From Lactobacillales bacterium (GTDB taxonomy: Bacteria; Bacillota; Bacilli; Lactobacillales; Streptococcaceae), in contig JAISJD010000006.1 in assembly GCA_031261705.1 (NCBI GenBank), positions 1 to 64,000 of the forward strand: DNA of 64,000 nucleotides, read 5' to 3'. The notes beneath the pieces were generated by a model. It was not told the origin of the DNA and made no database searches. It was given only the letters and a program-made list of their open reading frames with translations. Below, one piece after another: positions 36,829 to 45,657 of the stretch. A program made the position numbers and the translations under genes. Numbering within the stretch: the stretch's first letter is position 1; each line of letters starts with the position of its first letter.

Positions 36829-36859
36829 ATTATAACATGTGTATTTGAAAGCGCAACCA
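36829..36859 (-). promoter_or_regulatory. Promoter with overlapping cre site for the PTS operon
   Basis: TATAAT (36829-36834) and TTGCGC (36851-36856) with 16-base spacing on the minus strand. The plus-strand TTGAAAGCGCAACCA (36845-36859) matches the CcpA consensus WTGNAANCGNWNNCW at every defined position and covers the -35. CcpA binding would repress transcription when preferred sugars are present. Confidence 0.75.
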
Positions 36860-36904
36860 ATTTTTAGCAAAATTTTTAAGTTTTTTTAGATTTGTTTCCG
36901 CACA

Positions 36905-36941
36905 TAAAAAAGACCCAGATAAAAATTATCCAAGTCTTTCT
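36905..36941 (-). terminator. Terminator after the DUF6483-like gene
   Basis: AGACTTGGATA / TATCTGGGTCT stem with a TTTTTT run on the minus strand. Confidence 0.85.
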
Positions 36942-36945
36942 ATCT

Positions 36946-37299
36946 TTAAAAATAAGAGAGTGCTTCTCTACGTCCTCTAGCGATTTCCTCCCGAGAAAAC
37001 ATTGCCTCTCCCAGCTCACTATCGCTTAATAACGCCAAACTATCGTAAAACCAGTCGACTACTGTCTTAACCTCAGAGGAACGCAGCTTTAATAAATTCT
37101 CAAACAAAACATTCTCTGCTTGATTGATTTTTCTCTTTTCAATCAGCTCTAATAAGTATTGTATGAGATTGACTTTCTTCCCGCCTATTTTTTCATCATA
37201 CACTTGAATGAGCATCGCCGGGTTGTCCTTTTCTATAAGATGGGCAACATTTTGTGCGAGTCTTTCAAGCTGTTTTAATACCCCGTCCTCTTGACACAT
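36946..37299 (-). CDS. DUF6483-like small protein
   Basis: 117 residues, all-helical and acidic: MCQEDGVLKQLERLAQNVAHLI resembles DUF6483 proteins in its QED opening and amphipathic repeats. Cytosolic; no catalytic motif. It lies 29 bases downstream of the efflux permease gene on the same strand and shares its terminator, so it is probably co-transcribed with the efflux genes. Family call rests on a short similarity. Confidence 0.5.
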   Translation of the reverse strand: MCQEDGVLKQLERLAQNVAHLIEKDNPAMLIQVYDEKIGGKKVNLIQYLLELIEKRKINQAENVLFENLLKLRSSEVKTVVDWFYDSLALLSDSELGEAMFSREEIARGRREALSYF

Positions 37300-37328
37300 C
37301 TCACAGCCCCCAAACTATTCCTAACGGT

Positions 37329-38531
37329 CTATTTTAGAATATCAATCAAATCTTTACGAGCGGCAGCCGCTGCTGGCATTAAGCTAAAGATGACACCGAT
37401 AAAGGTCGATACTCCGAGTGATATGACAATCGTGAATAAATCAGGTGCGACAGAAAACGGTAAGAAAGTAGAGATAATCACTGCCGTCACCATGCCGAAA
37501 AGATAACCAACAATTCCACCAGTAACGGATAAAGTAATCCCCTCTAATAAAAACTGCCACTTAATATCTCGTTGTGTCGCTCCGAGTGCGCGCCGAATCC
37601 CAATTTCTTTGGTTCGTTCGGAAACGGAAATATACATCATGTTCATGACACCGACTCCGGCAATCAGAAGTGAAATACCCGCAATAGCTGAAATAAAGTA
37701 GGTCAGAATACTCAAGACCTTACTAATGCCGTTTGCTTCGTCCCCTACATCAAAGGTTTGATACTCCCCAAAGGAGCGCATAGTTCCCGCTGTTTCTAGG
37801 TGTTCCACAACCTTTTGCATGACGTCCTTGGCTGGTGCCCCCTCTTTGACAACGACTTCAATCGAATAGCGTTGTCCTTTTTGGTTGGGGAAATAGCTCT
37901 TATAGGTTTCGCGTGGAATATAGATATTTGAAGACCCACCAAACGTCAATCCGCTAGTACTACTATCATCTTTTTTGAACACGCCGACAATTTTAAATAA
38001 TTGTCCGTCCACCTCAACCCCATAGCCGATTGCTTTTTTGGGATCTGGATAGAATTTTTTTGCGGTAACCTCATCTACTACAGCAACTCTGTTTTTTAGT
38101 TCATTGTCACTTGTAGTCAAATCCCGACCATCGAGTAATTGTTGTCCAGACATATCCGCAAGCTCAATGGCCAAGTTTTTTGATTTCCCTTTGATATTTA
38201 CGTCCTTATATAAGGTGGTTTGCTCAGCCACTGGAAAACGAGCATCCTTTACACCGTCGATATTTTTCACCTGCTGCAAGTCAATCTCTTGAAAAAAATC
38301 AATATTGCTGCTAGTATTTCCGGTCGGCGTAAACCAAACTTCCTTGATGATTTCCTTACTATCCGTCTGTGTCAAACTTCTTATTGTATATCTTTCAAAC
38401 CCACGTCCCAAGGATAAAATCGTAATCACCGAGGCAATCCCAATCACAATCCCAAGCATGGTTAGAATACTACGGCGACGATTTTTGAGTAGCGCTTTGA
38501 GCGAACTTTTCCAAATTACATGAAGTTTCAT
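37329..38531 (-). CDS. MacB/YknZ-type ABC transporter permease
   Basis: 400 residues: an N-terminal helix (ILTMLGIVIGIASVITILSLG), a periplasmic-type MacB domain of ~230 residues, and three C-terminal helices with TKEIGIRRALGATQRDI (FtsX signature) between the first two. Four bases overlap the ATPase gene. With the ATPase and adaptor it forms a YknXYZ-like efflux system usually implicated in export of antimicrobial peptides or toxins. Order adaptor-ATPase-permease is that of yknXYZ. Confidence 0.9.
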   Translation of the reverse strand: MKLHVIWKSSLKALLKNRRRSILTMLGIVIGIASVITILSLGRGFERYTIRSLTQTDSKEIIKEVWFTPTGNTSSNIDFFQEIDLQQVKNIDGVKDARFPVAEQTTLYKDVNIKGKSKNLAIELADMSGQQLLDGRDLTTSDNELKNRVAVVDEVTAKKFYPDPKKAIGYGVEVDGQLFKIVGVFKKDDSSTSGLTFGGSSNIYIPRETYKSYFPNQKGQRYSIEVVVKEGAPAKDVMQKVVEHLETAGTMRSFGEYQTFDVGDEANGISKVLSILTYFISAIAGISLLIAGVGVMNMMYISVSERTKEIGIRRALGATQRDIKWQFLLEGITLSVTGGIVGYLFGMVTAVIISTFLPFSVAPDLFTIVISLGVSTFIGVIFSLMPAAAAARKDLIDILK

Positions 38532-39208
38532 TTTGCGACCACCTCGTCTCCGATGATTTTCCCATCTATAATGCGAATCAGACGATTACAATATTTAATT
38601 GTATCCGGATCATGTGTGACTAGGATAATCGTTGCACCCTCTTTGTTAAGCTTTTGGAACACTTCCATAATCTCTTTGGAGGTATGCGAATCAAGCGCTC
38701 CAGTCGGTTCATCAGCGATAATGAATTTTGGATCATTGACAATTGCCCGAGCAATCGCCACCCGCTGTTGTTGCCCCCCAGATAACTGCTTGGGGTGTTT
38801 TTTCACTTTATCGGCTAACCCCACACGCTCTGCCACTTCTAGCACACGTTCGGAGGTTTGACTGAAATTTTTCCCACCATATAACAGAGGTAGCTCGATA
38901 TTTTCATAAACAGTGTTGTTTTCAATCAATTGAAAGTTTTGAAAAACAAAGCCTACGTTTTTATTTCTCAGACTAGATAGCTCTTTATCAGACACCTTTT
39001 CCATAGTCTCCCCTTCAAAAAGGTAAGAGCCGTCAAATTTACGGTCAATAAACCCGATAAGATTGATTAAAGTGGACTTCCCTGAGCCGGACGGACCCAT
39101 GATAGCGACGAACTCCCCTTTGTCAATTGTAAGGTTCACATCTTGCAAGACATGCAGGCTTTCTTCTCCAGTCTTGTAATATTTATTCACGTCTTTTAAA
39201 TCAATCAT
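38528..39208 (-). CDS. MacB/YknY-type ABC transporter ATPase
   Basis: 226 residues: Walker A GPSGSGKSTLINLIG, Q-loop VFQNFQLI, signature LSGGQQQRVAIARAI, Walker B FIIADEPTGALD and switch His VTHDPD. Belongs to the LolD/MacB subfamily. Start overlaps the adaptor gene by eight bases, indicating tight coupling. Powers the mechanotransmission-type efflux complex. Confidence 0.95.
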   Translation of the reverse strand: MIDLKDVNKYYKTGEESLHVLQDVNLTIDKGEFVAIMGPSGSGKSTLINLIGFIDRKFDGSYLFEGETMEKVSDKELSSLRNKNVGFVFQNFQLIENNTVYENIELPLLYGGKNFSQTSERVLEVAERVGLADKVKKHPKQLSGGQQQRVAIARAIVNDPKFIIADEPTGALDSHTSKEIMEVFQKLNKEGATIILVTHDPDTIKYCNRLIRIIDGKIIGDEVVAK

Positions 39209-40448
39209 TGACCGTCGTCACTTTCTGTCCGCTAACTCCACCGCTCAAATCTCCATTAGAAACTTTGATTTCTTGACCGTCTTTAAAGGAAGGATCTGCT
39301 GTTCTGATGAGAACTTCTCCTTCTTTCAAGCCTTTTGTCGCAATCACTGTGCCGTCTTTTTTCTCAATTTCGATTTTCCGACGTTCTAATTTTCCGTCTT
39401 TATAGACAAAAACAGTCGCGCCCTTGTCATCTTCTAAGACTGCTTCTTGTGGAATAACGAGTTTATTCACTGGTAAAGACATTTGCACATTGTATCCATA
39501 TTGAATAAATTCTGCTGGTTTGACATTAAAATGATAATTCGAACTACCCGTGCTGGCAGCACCACCGTCTGCTCCCACACTAGCGGTTGGTACACGATCT
39601 ATTGAAACAATTTCCCCACTGATTTTCTTTTCTGAACCAATTCGTGCAATTTCAACTTTTTGTCCGACTGCTAAAGACGAATAGTCAAATTCTGAAACTT
39701 CTCCTTGCACATTTACTTCCTTATCCACGATTTTCACTAGCGGTGTGGATCCATCAAGTTTAGTAATTTCTTGAACGAGGGCAACACCGTCTGTTTTTGC
39801 GACTACAGAGGTGGTCACCTTTTCCTGCGCTCTTTCCAAGGCACTTTGCAAGTCACTCAAGTCAATTTCCCCACTTCTCACGGCACGTTCCGCTTGATTA
39901 ATCGCATCATTGGCAGTATCAACCTCTTGTTTTGCTAGGTCTACTTGACCATTTAACTCATTTACTTGTGCTTGATACTCTTCGGAATCTTTGCTCAAGC
40001 TGTTTAGCTTTTGTGTCACCTTATTCAAGTTACCCTGTGCGACATCTCTTTTTCTTACCGCATTGTTTAGCTCTGCCTGTGCGCCTTCGAGTGCCACACT
40101 ACTTTTATTCACACCACTCTTTTGTGTTTCCACGGCCTCCTGCTGTTCGTCATTTTGAAGAGTATAAAGCACCTCTCCTGTCTTGACTTCTTGACCGTTT
40201 TTCACCATTACTTGACCGATTTTTCCTTGTGTCGCATCTAAAAAGTAGCTCGTTTGATTTTGAGGAATAGAGGTTCCCTTAAAAGTTAACGGTTCCGCTT
40301 GCTTCACCTCATAGATTTCATACCCCGCATCTTCTACATTTTTTCCCTTATTTTTGAAAAATAGCACACCCACGACAATTAGAACAAAGAGCACGACTGC
40401 TGAAATGATAATGACGAGCTTTTTATTCTTCGCAAAAAACTTTTTCAT
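39201..40448 (-). CDS. Membrane-fusion (HlyD/YknX-like) efflux adaptor
   Basis: 415 residues: a membrane helix at 9-29, a lipoyl/biotinyl-like half (GKIGQVMVKNGQEVKTGEVL), a long Gln/Ala/Lys coiled coil (~110-205), then the second lipoyl half and a beta-barrel (AVLEDDKGATVFVYKDGKL). It would link the MacB-like permease to the cell exterior. First gene of the operon, with a TTGACA-16-TACAAT promoter about 220 bases upstream, leaving a long leader of unknown purpose. Confidence 0.88.
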   Translation of the reverse strand: MKKFFAKNKKLVIIISAVVLFVLIVVGVLFFKNKGKNVEDAGYEIYEVKQAEPLTFKGTSIPQNQTSYFLDATQGKIGQVMVKNGQEVKTGEVLYTLQNDEQQEAVETQKSGVNKSSVALEGAQAELNNAVRKRDVAQGNLNKVTQKLNSLSKDSEEYQAQVNELNGQVDLAKQEVDTANDAINQAERAVRSGEIDLSDLQSALERAQEKVTTSVVAKTDGVALVQEITKLDGSTPLVKIVDKEVNVQGEVSEFDYSSLAVGQKVEIARIGSEKKISGEIVSIDRVPTASVGADGGAASTGSSNYHFNVKPAEFIQYGYNVQMSLPVNKLVIPQEAVLEDDKGATVFVYKDGKLERRKIEIEKKDGTVIATKGLKEGEVLIRTADPSFKDGQEIKVSNGDLSGGVSGQKVTTVND

Positions 40449-40667
40449 ATTTCACTTTCCCCCTAATTTCTTCGTTTATTCTTATCAAAAAAATGATTGG
40501 ACGAAATAACGATGAGATTTCCGTAAATTAAAGCGCTCAATACCCTCCTTTTCTCGACAATACGAGGCGAGACTTAAACGAACCTTTAAAACACCCTTAT
40601 TTACGAAACATTAGTTATTTCTAATCAATCTGTAATAATCTAAGTAGTACACTATACCTTGTGTTTC

Positions 40668-40695
40668 ATTGTACAACATACAGCTTTTGTGTCAA
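40668..40695 (-). promoter_or_regulatory. Promoter of the efflux operon
   Basis: Minus-strand TTGACA (40690-40695), 16-base spacer, TACAAT (40668-40673). It lies just past the stop of the Cof-type phosphatase gene. Confidence 0.65.
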
Positions 40696-40729
40696 GAAAT
40701 TGTCAAACTTCTTCGTTATTAATAATATT

Positions 40730-41431
40730 TCATCTATTTTTTGTTAAAATTTCCGACAATCCCACCTCAAAACTTGGGATAATTTTCTGCGCTGCAAATT
40801 TTGCTGAAGGTGCCGCAAAGTCGAAGGAATACGAATAGTCCGCATGTTTTAAAATATCCGTGTCATTTTCGCCGTCACCAAAGCTATACACCGTCATTTC
40901 TTCCACAAATGGAGCCGTTAATTTTTGAAAGGTTTTCCATTTTCCTGAATCCTCGGGCATCACATCCAGATAAATGCCGTTTCCCTTGGCTGAAACACCT
41001 TGCACATTTTCATTAATTTCTCTTGTCAACTCCTGTGCATTCCTCACATCAATAAGAGAATAGGTGAGGCTATAAATTTCTTCATTCAGCACGCCACAAG
41101 TCGTATCTGTGATTTGCTCTTTATAAGTTTTCGCCAGCCGTTTGACTTCTTGTACCTGTCTTGCGCTAAGTTTGGTGGAATAAATGACATTTAAGTCCGC
41201 ATCTACTACCGCCGCACCGTTAGAACAAATCACGTAATCAAAGAAATCTATTTCATACTTTTCTATCGCTCGCTTGAAGCTATCAATATTACGCCCTGTT
41301 GCAATCACAAATGTATCAAGTATCTCGGTATTTTTCAGTTCAGTAAGTAATTCCCGCGTTTCCTCAGAAATTTCATGCGTGGAGAACGGAGCTATCGTCC
41401 CATCAAAATCACTTAGTATAATATTTTTCAT
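40730..41431 (-). CDS. Cof-type HAD phosphatase
   Basis: About 233 residues from MKNIILSDFDGTIAPF, chosen for AAGGAAAACG upstream; the longer frame adds a basic tail with no SD. HAD motif I SDFDGTI, motif II ATGR in FVIATGRNID, motif IV FGDGENDTDILKHADYS. The cap sits between motifs II and III as in class IIB sugar or pyridoxal phosphate phosphatases. Monocistronic. Substrate unknown. Confidence 0.85.
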   Translation of the reverse strand: MKNIILSDFDGTIAPFSTHEISEETRELLTELKNTEILDTFVIATGRNIDSFKRAIEKYEIDFFDYVICSNGAAVVDADLNVIYSTKLSARQVQEVKRLAKTYKEQITDTTCGVLNEEIYSLTYSLIDVRNAQELTREINENVQGVSAKGNGIYLDVMPEDSGKWKTFQKLTAPFVEEMTVYSFGDGENDTDILKHADYSYSFDFAAPSAKFAAQKIIPSFEVGLSEILTKNR

Positions 41432-41646
41432 TCGTTTTCCTTTCTTTTTTTTAAAATGAATCAGAGTCATTCTATCATTTTTTCTTCCAATAGAAAGCAC
41501 TATATCCTAAACGGTCGTTTTTTCATCATAAACGAACAAAACGAACAAAAATTTAAGGATACGTGCTCAAAATCGTACTTAATCCAACGTTTCACAAGTT
41601 TATTTTATCTCACTGAGGGTTTATTGCAAGTTTTGCGGGTAAAAAT

Positions 41647-41678
41647 AATACACGCACAAATTTCTCTGTGCGTGTATT
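41647..41678 (-). terminator. Terminator of the circular bacteriocin operon
   Basis: Perfect 12-bp arms (AATACACGCACA / TGTGCGTGTATT) with an eight-base loop, followed by ATTTTTACC on the minus strand. A near copy ends the lactococcin-type operon at 47586. Nothing else was seen between 41432 and 41753. Confidence 0.8.
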
Positions 41679-41753
41679 GAGTAAAATCTCCTTCAATAGC
41701 TCACGTGTTATTTTAAACGCAGTTTTTACATTTCTTCTCTTATTGAAGGTTTT

Positions 41754-42452
41754 TTATTCAATTTCTTGTATAGATGAAAGCACAATATCTTCAAGATTAT
41801 TTATAGTATCACATTTTTCTATAATATTATCTTTAAAAAGATAAACATTATCAGCTAGCCTTTTACAAAAGTCCATATCGTGGCTTGTCACTATTAATAG
41901 TTTACCCAAATTTTTATAATCAATAATTTTTTTTCTTAAAAAATCCAATGTAAATACGTCTAAACCAAGTGAAGGTTCGTCTAAAACTAAAATATCTGAA
42001 TCAACTAAATCCATAATCGCTAAGTTCAGCCTTTGTGTCATACCCTTAGAATAATCTTTTACCCACTTATTTTTATATTTTTCCAGTTGATATTCATCTA
42101 GTAAATCTCTTATTCTATCTTTATTAATATGAAATAACTCTGAAAAATACACTAAATTTTCTTGTGCTGACAAATAATCAATTGCAATATTCTCAACTGG
42201 TAAAAAAAACATCGATTGCCTTACGCTTTTGGGATAAGGGATGGATAATGCTTTGCCATCTAATATTATTTCCCCAAAATCAGGAACTAAGAGCCCCGTT
42301 ATTAATTCCATCAACGTTGTTTTACCTACGCCATTTTTTCCAACAAAAAAATTTATTGTCCCTAATTTGAAGTCTAATGATACATTGTCAATAACCAAGC
42401 AGTTATCAAAAGATTTTGATATATTTTTAATTTCTAATGTTCGTTCACTCAC
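41754..42452 (-). CDS. ABC transporter ATPase of the circular bacteriocin operon
   Basis: 232 residues, GTG start. Walker A VGKNGVGKTTLMELI, signature YSKGMTQRLNLAI, Walker B DILVLDEPSLGLD, switch TSHDMDF. In circular bacteriocin clusters (AS-48, circularin A, carnocyclin A) the last core gene encodes such an ATPase; with a membrane partner it supports export and producer self-protection. It overlaps the preceding membrane-protein gene by eight bases. The cargo is inferred from operon context. No separate small immunity gene was found. Confidence 0.85.
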   Translation of the reverse strand: MSERTLEIKNISKSFDNCLVIDNVSLDFKLGTINFFVGKNGVGKTTLMELITGLLVPDFGEIILDGKALSIPYPKSVRQSMFFLPVENIAIDYLSAQENLVYFSELFHINKDRIRDLLDEYQLEKYKNKWVKDYSKGMTQRLNLAIMDLVDSDILVLDEPSLGLDVFTLDFLRKKIIDYKNLGKLLIVTSHDMDFCKRLADNVYLFKDNIIEKCDTINNLEDIVLSSIQEIE

Positions 42453-43023
42453 CTAATAACACACTCCCTATCATCAATATTTCATAAATACAAAATAAAA
42501 AAATGGGTAAAAATGCTTTGATTTTCTCAGTATATGGATACATCGCATAAAAAAACTTTATAACTCCAACTATAAGCGCTAATACTACCACAAAATTAGT
42601 TGAAATAAGTGTTAATTCCTTATGCGTTACAAACATAATTACTGATAAAATTGCATAATTAATTATACTTACGCAAAATAACCGATAAGCAACTTGCTCG
42701 TTTACTTTTTTATCAAGAATCGATTTATTTTTTTTACGAAATATATTTTCCACTCTTATAAGTAAAGAAAAAAAATGCTTTATTAGAAAAATTGTAACCA
42801 CTGCATTTATAGTTCTAAAACTAAATTGAATAAAAAAATTATTAAATGTAGATTTGATTGCTTCAAAAGTTTTTATAGTATCTGTTCCAGATATATTAAG
42901 AGAAGTATCAATTAACTGTGACATAACTGTTGTAGAATGCGTATAAGCTATACTATAAATAGCCAGTGATAAAAATAAAAATAAATAAAAATACTTACTG
43001 TTAATATTTTTTGTAAATTTCAT
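42445..43023 (-). CDS. Small membrane protein of the circular bacteriocin operon
   Basis: 192 residues with five or six hydrophobic segments and a basic cytosolic loop (RVENIFRKKNKSILDKKV). Position between the SpoIIM-family gene and the ATPase suggests it is the membrane partner of that ATPase, and possibly the immunity determinant. No named family recognised. GAGGAGGG before the ATG. Very AT-rich. Confidence 0.65.
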   Translation of the reverse strand: MKFTKNINSKYFYLFLFLSLAIYSIAYTHSTTVMSQLIDTSLNISGTDTIKTFEAIKSTFNNFFIQFSFRTINAVVTIFLIKHFFSLLIRVENIFRKKNKSILDKKVNEQVAYRLFCVSIINYAILSVIMFVTHKELTLISTNFVVVLALIVGVIKFFYAMYPYTEKIKAFLPIFLFCIYEILMIGSVLLGE

Positions 43024-43039
43024 ACCGATTTTCCCTCCT

Positions 43040-43549
43040 CTACAAATTCATAGAAACTGTTCCCTCAATAAATGCAGCAATAAAATTAAGAATCCCTGTT
43101 ATAACCATGATTTCTACACCTTGAAAAATAAAATCTTTCCAACGAAAATTAGAATTTTTTTTCACTAACTGGTACAATAAAAGAAAACCAAAGGCACTTG
43201 CCAAAAAAATAGATGGAATTTCTACTATCCCATGTGGAAGTATTTTTAGGAGCATATTTTTTATTCCAAACTCATCGGCATAAAAATGAATACTTGCTCC
43301 AAATATAAAAAAATTATAAATAAGTAAAGCAATATCAATTAATCCGAGAGAAAAAACTCCTATAATGATAAGAAGTGAAACTTTTTCATTATTTAAAAAA
43401 ATATCTAGCACAGAATAGTTAGGTTTCTGAGCATCGATAGAAAAAGTTGATGAAAATCCCCACCCTATATAAAACGCAATTCCGCCTATAATTATAGAAA
43501 TAATACCGCAGATAAATAATTCTTTTTTAAACAATTTTTGAATATTCAC
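43040..43549 (-). CDS. SpoIIM/DUF95 membrane protein of the circular bacteriocin operon
   Basis: 169 residues, GTG start, about five helices. LLKILPHGIVEIPSIFLASAFGF and the late ITGILNFIAAFIEG are the hallmarks of the SpoIIM (DUF95) family. A DUF95 protein is a constant member of AS-48-like gene clusters (As-48C, CirC, CclC) and is thought to take part in maturation, secretion and immunity. Overlaps the upstream gene by 23 bases. Strong support for the cluster assignment. Confidence 0.82.
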   Translation of the reverse strand: MNIQKLFKKELFICGIISIIIGGIAFYIGWGFSSTFSIDAQKPNYSVLDIFLNNEKVSLLIIIGVFSLGLIDIALLIYNFFIFGASIHFYADEFGIKNMLLKILPHGIVEIPSIFLASAFGFLLLYQLVKKNSNFRWKDFIFQGVEIMVITGILNFIAAFIEGTVSMNL

Positions 43550-45029
43550 CGTAAAATCCTCTTACCTTTCTTTTGAAAATATAATGGTGTAAAACTATTG
43601 AGACAGTAAGCATAAACACTAAAGAAAATACGCCTAAAAAATTGGTATGAAATATTTCACCCAAAAATAAGCAAAAAAGGAGCATATATTCTGTCAGCGA
43701 AGATACAATAACAAACATTACGGAACTAACTATCGATACTCCCATTAGGTCATTCAAAAATTTACCTTTGTAATTTGTATAATAAACATTCGTTATACAA
43801 ATATGTAAAAGTAGTATACCTGAGATAAAAAGTGCTCCTATAAATGTTAAAAAATTACATAACCCAGTTAAAAATAAAACTAAAATAATAATAAATGACA
43901 AAACTATATTTAATGTAAATAGGCTTATTATTTTATTTCTGAGAAGGTACATCATAGGATATTTAGATTGTATATAATTTAAAATAGTATTTTGTTCTTC
44001 AGATAGTGTGAAAGAGGAAACCTTAGTAAAATTGGTAAAATAAAATGTACTAACAATTAATAATACAGATAAAAGAGAAATATTTTTTAATGCAATATGT
44101 TGAATTTTACAATTAAGAAAGACTAATAATAAAGAAAATAAAAAAATCACGCCATTCACTGTTATTTTCTTTATGATTTCAGCATTCTCCATTAATTGTA
44201 TTTCTTTTTTCAATAAGGGATTGATTTTATGATTCTTTATTATAAAATGAGTTCCTATTTTAATACTTTTATCTATCCATAGTTCTTCTCTTTTATTTTT
44301 TATATTGTATTTATTCATCGAACATAAAAACACGTATAACAAACTTAGCAAAGTGTAGCCAATAATCACAAGTATTAGAAAAGAGCCCGAAAATTTCGTA
44401 AGCGTCTTTGCGATTAGCCACTTGTTGCTTTGAGTAATCTTTCTTATTACCCGTTCTATTATTTGAAAATCTTGTGTTAAAAAAATAAATAACAGAACTG
44501 ACTGGATAAATATCTGAATAAATTTCAATAAATAATCAATAGAATTTATTCGACTGAAAACTAATTTGAATAGGCTGGCTATTTTTCTATTCATCAAAAA
44601 AGAAAAACATGACAAAATAAAAATAAATAATATATATAAATGAGATTTACTTATCATAAGGAATGGAATAACTACAAACAGTAGACAGAAAGCATATTCA
44701 GCACCTGATAACACCTCGTATTTTATGGATTTAAAAAGCAGCAATTGTTGTTTTCTGTAAGGCAGCAATACTAAAAATTTATTCTTATCACTTTTCAAAT
44801 ATTTTTCAAATCTAAAATCTGATAAAAAGAAACCAACTACAGAAAAAACAAAAATAGAATTTATTACAGTTATTTCATAATTTTCAATAAATGTTTTAAA
44901 AAATATCATGCCTGTATAAATTAGAAAAATAAAACAAAAACCAATAAACGCACCTAAGTATTGATTGCTATCTGTATCAAAATATTGTCTTTTCAATGCA
45001 ATAAGTTCATATTTCATTGCTTTCAGCAT
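43527..45029 (-). CDS. Large membrane protein of the circular bacteriocin operon (CirB-like position)
   Basis: 500 residues, about 12-13 hydrophobic segments with short basic loops and no enzymatic motif. In known circular bacteriocin operons the gene after the precursor encodes a large membrane protein required for production, and this one has the same place and size. It could be the cyclase or translocase, whose identity is unsettled in the family. It has its own promoter with a conserved 15-bp element, separate from the precursor gene. SD AAGGAG twelve bases before the ATG. Confidence 0.7.
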   Translation of the reverse strand: MLKAMKYELIALKRQYFDTDSNQYLGAFIGFCFIFLIYTGMIFFKTFIENYEITVINSIFVFSVVGFFLSDFRFEKYLKSDKNKFLVLLPYRKQQLLLFKSIKYEVLSGAEYAFCLLFVVIPFLMISKSHLYILFIFILSCFSFLMNRKIASLFKLVFSRINSIDYLLKFIQIFIQSVLLFIFLTQDFQIIERVIRKITQSNKWLIAKTLTKFSGSFLILVIIGYTLLSLLYVFLCSMNKYNIKNKREELWIDKSIKIGTHFIIKNHKINPLLKKEIQLMENAEIIKKITVNGVIFLFSLLLVFLNCKIQHIALKNISLLSVLLIVSTFYFTNFTKVSSFTLSEEQNTILNYIQSKYPMMYLLRNKIISLFTLNIVLSFIIILVLFLTGLCNFLTFIGALFISGILLLHICITNVYYTNYKGKFLNDLMGVSIVSSVMFVIVSSLTEYMLLFCLFLGEIFHTNFLGVFSLVFMLTVSIVLHHYIFKRKVRGFYGEYSKIV

Positions 45030-45049
45030 ATATTTATTTTCACTCCTTA

Positions 45050-45082
45050 CTATTAGATTGATTTTTACAAAAAATGAATGAG
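45050..45082 (-). promoter_or_regulatory. Conserved-element promoter of the bacteriocin biosynthesis genes
   Basis: On the minus strand CTCATTCATTTTTTG (45068-45082) is followed after exactly 12 bases by TAATAG (45050-45055) as -10. The same arrangement occurs at 45751-45783 and 46609-46641. There is no good -35, as expected for an activator-dependent promoter. Confidence 0.6.
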
Positions 45083-45108
45083 ATTTTTAACATCTTAAAA
45101 ATGTTACT

Positions 45109-45141
45109 GGTTAGATAATCTTGCGGGTTATTTTTTTATAA
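45109..45141 (+). repeat. Right-facing copy of a 33-base inverted repeat flanking the bacteriocin gene
   Basis: GGTTAGATAATCTT-CGGGTTA followed by a T-run. It matches the minus-strand sequence at 45529-45561 with two mismatches over 33 bases. In the minus-strand transcript the two copies could pair across the whole precursor gene. Confidence 0.7.
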
Positions 45142-45204
45142 ATACGATTAAATACTTAAACTTAACAAATTGTGTCAGTTAAATTGCATAAAAATTATTT
45201 CGAA

Positions 45205-45450
45205 TTACCAAGCACAAAATGCTTTTTTTCCACCTTTAAATTTATTTAAAATATATACTCCACCTAACCCAACAATAGCAGCAATTACAATAGCTCCCAC
45301 TCCTGTAACCGCACAAGTAGCAATTGCCTGAACAACTCCTATCGCTCCTTTACTCGCCGCTCTAGCAACAATAGCATAAATTGCCGCTGCCGCTGCTGTT
45401 GAAATTCCAAATGTTCCAGTTAACAAGAATAATTTCATCAATTTTTTCAT
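45205..45450 (-). CDS. Circular bacteriocin precursor (class I, AS-48/enterocin NKR-5-3B type)
   Basis: 81 residues from the ATG ten bases after AAGGAG; an ATG three codons earlier is too close to the SD. A short leader MKKLMKLFL precedes a probable mature chain of 72 residues starting LTGTFGISTAAAAAIY and ending KGGKKAFCAW. It is highly hydrophobic, Ala/Gly/Val-rich, with a basic C-terminal helix. The start resembles enterocin NKR-5-3B (LTANLGISSYAAK) and the aromatic C-terminus matches the head-to-tail Leu-Trp junction of that family. Two Cys (mature 37 and 70) are unusual. Operon partners agree. Expected product: a cyclised membrane-permeabilising peptide. Confidence 0.85.
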   Translation of the reverse strand: MKKLMKLFLLTGTFGISTAAAAAIYAIVARAASKGAIGVVQAIATCAVTGVGAIVIAAIVGLGGVYILNKFKGGKKAFCAW

Positions 45451-45528
45451 TTTTATCATTCTCCTTATAATAAATTAATTTTTTTAATATATTCATTTGT
45501 TATACATCGTTCCACCATAAAAATAACC

Positions 45529-45561
45529 TTACAAAAAAATAACCCGAAAGATTATCTAACC
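45529..45561 (-). repeat. Left-facing copy of the 33-base inverted repeat, terminator-like
   Basis: Read on the minus strand, ATAATC-TTTC-GGTTAT forms a small hairpin followed by T7, which could partly end the transcript of the 26-codon gene upstream before it reaches the bacteriocin gene. Partner copy at 45109-45141. Confidence 0.6.
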
Positions 45562-45576
45562 AAAAAAGCACTTTAC

Positions 45577-45657
45577 TTAATAAGTAGTGATGTAAATAAA
45601 CTCTTCTTCCTCCACCACCAAACCACACCCTCCAAAGAACCAATGAATTATTGACAA
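45577..45657 (-). CDS. 26-residue peptide upstream of the bacteriocin gene
   Basis: TTG start with AGGAGG at the ideal eight-base distance; reads MSIIHWFFGGCGLVVEEEEF and stops just before a terminator-like hairpin. The unit thus has a promoter, SD, short gene and hairpin. A longer frame (45500-45694, 64 residues, beginning MEVENYVLGGGLIVNN) overlaps it, begins upstream of the SD and runs through the hairpin. Both readings are possible: the short one by start signal, the long one by a protein-level match of its first ten residues to the peptide at 46502. Function unknown; candidate pheromone, leader or second bacteriocin. Confidence 0.4.
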   Translation of the reverse strand: MSIIHWFFGGCGLVVEEEEFIYITTY

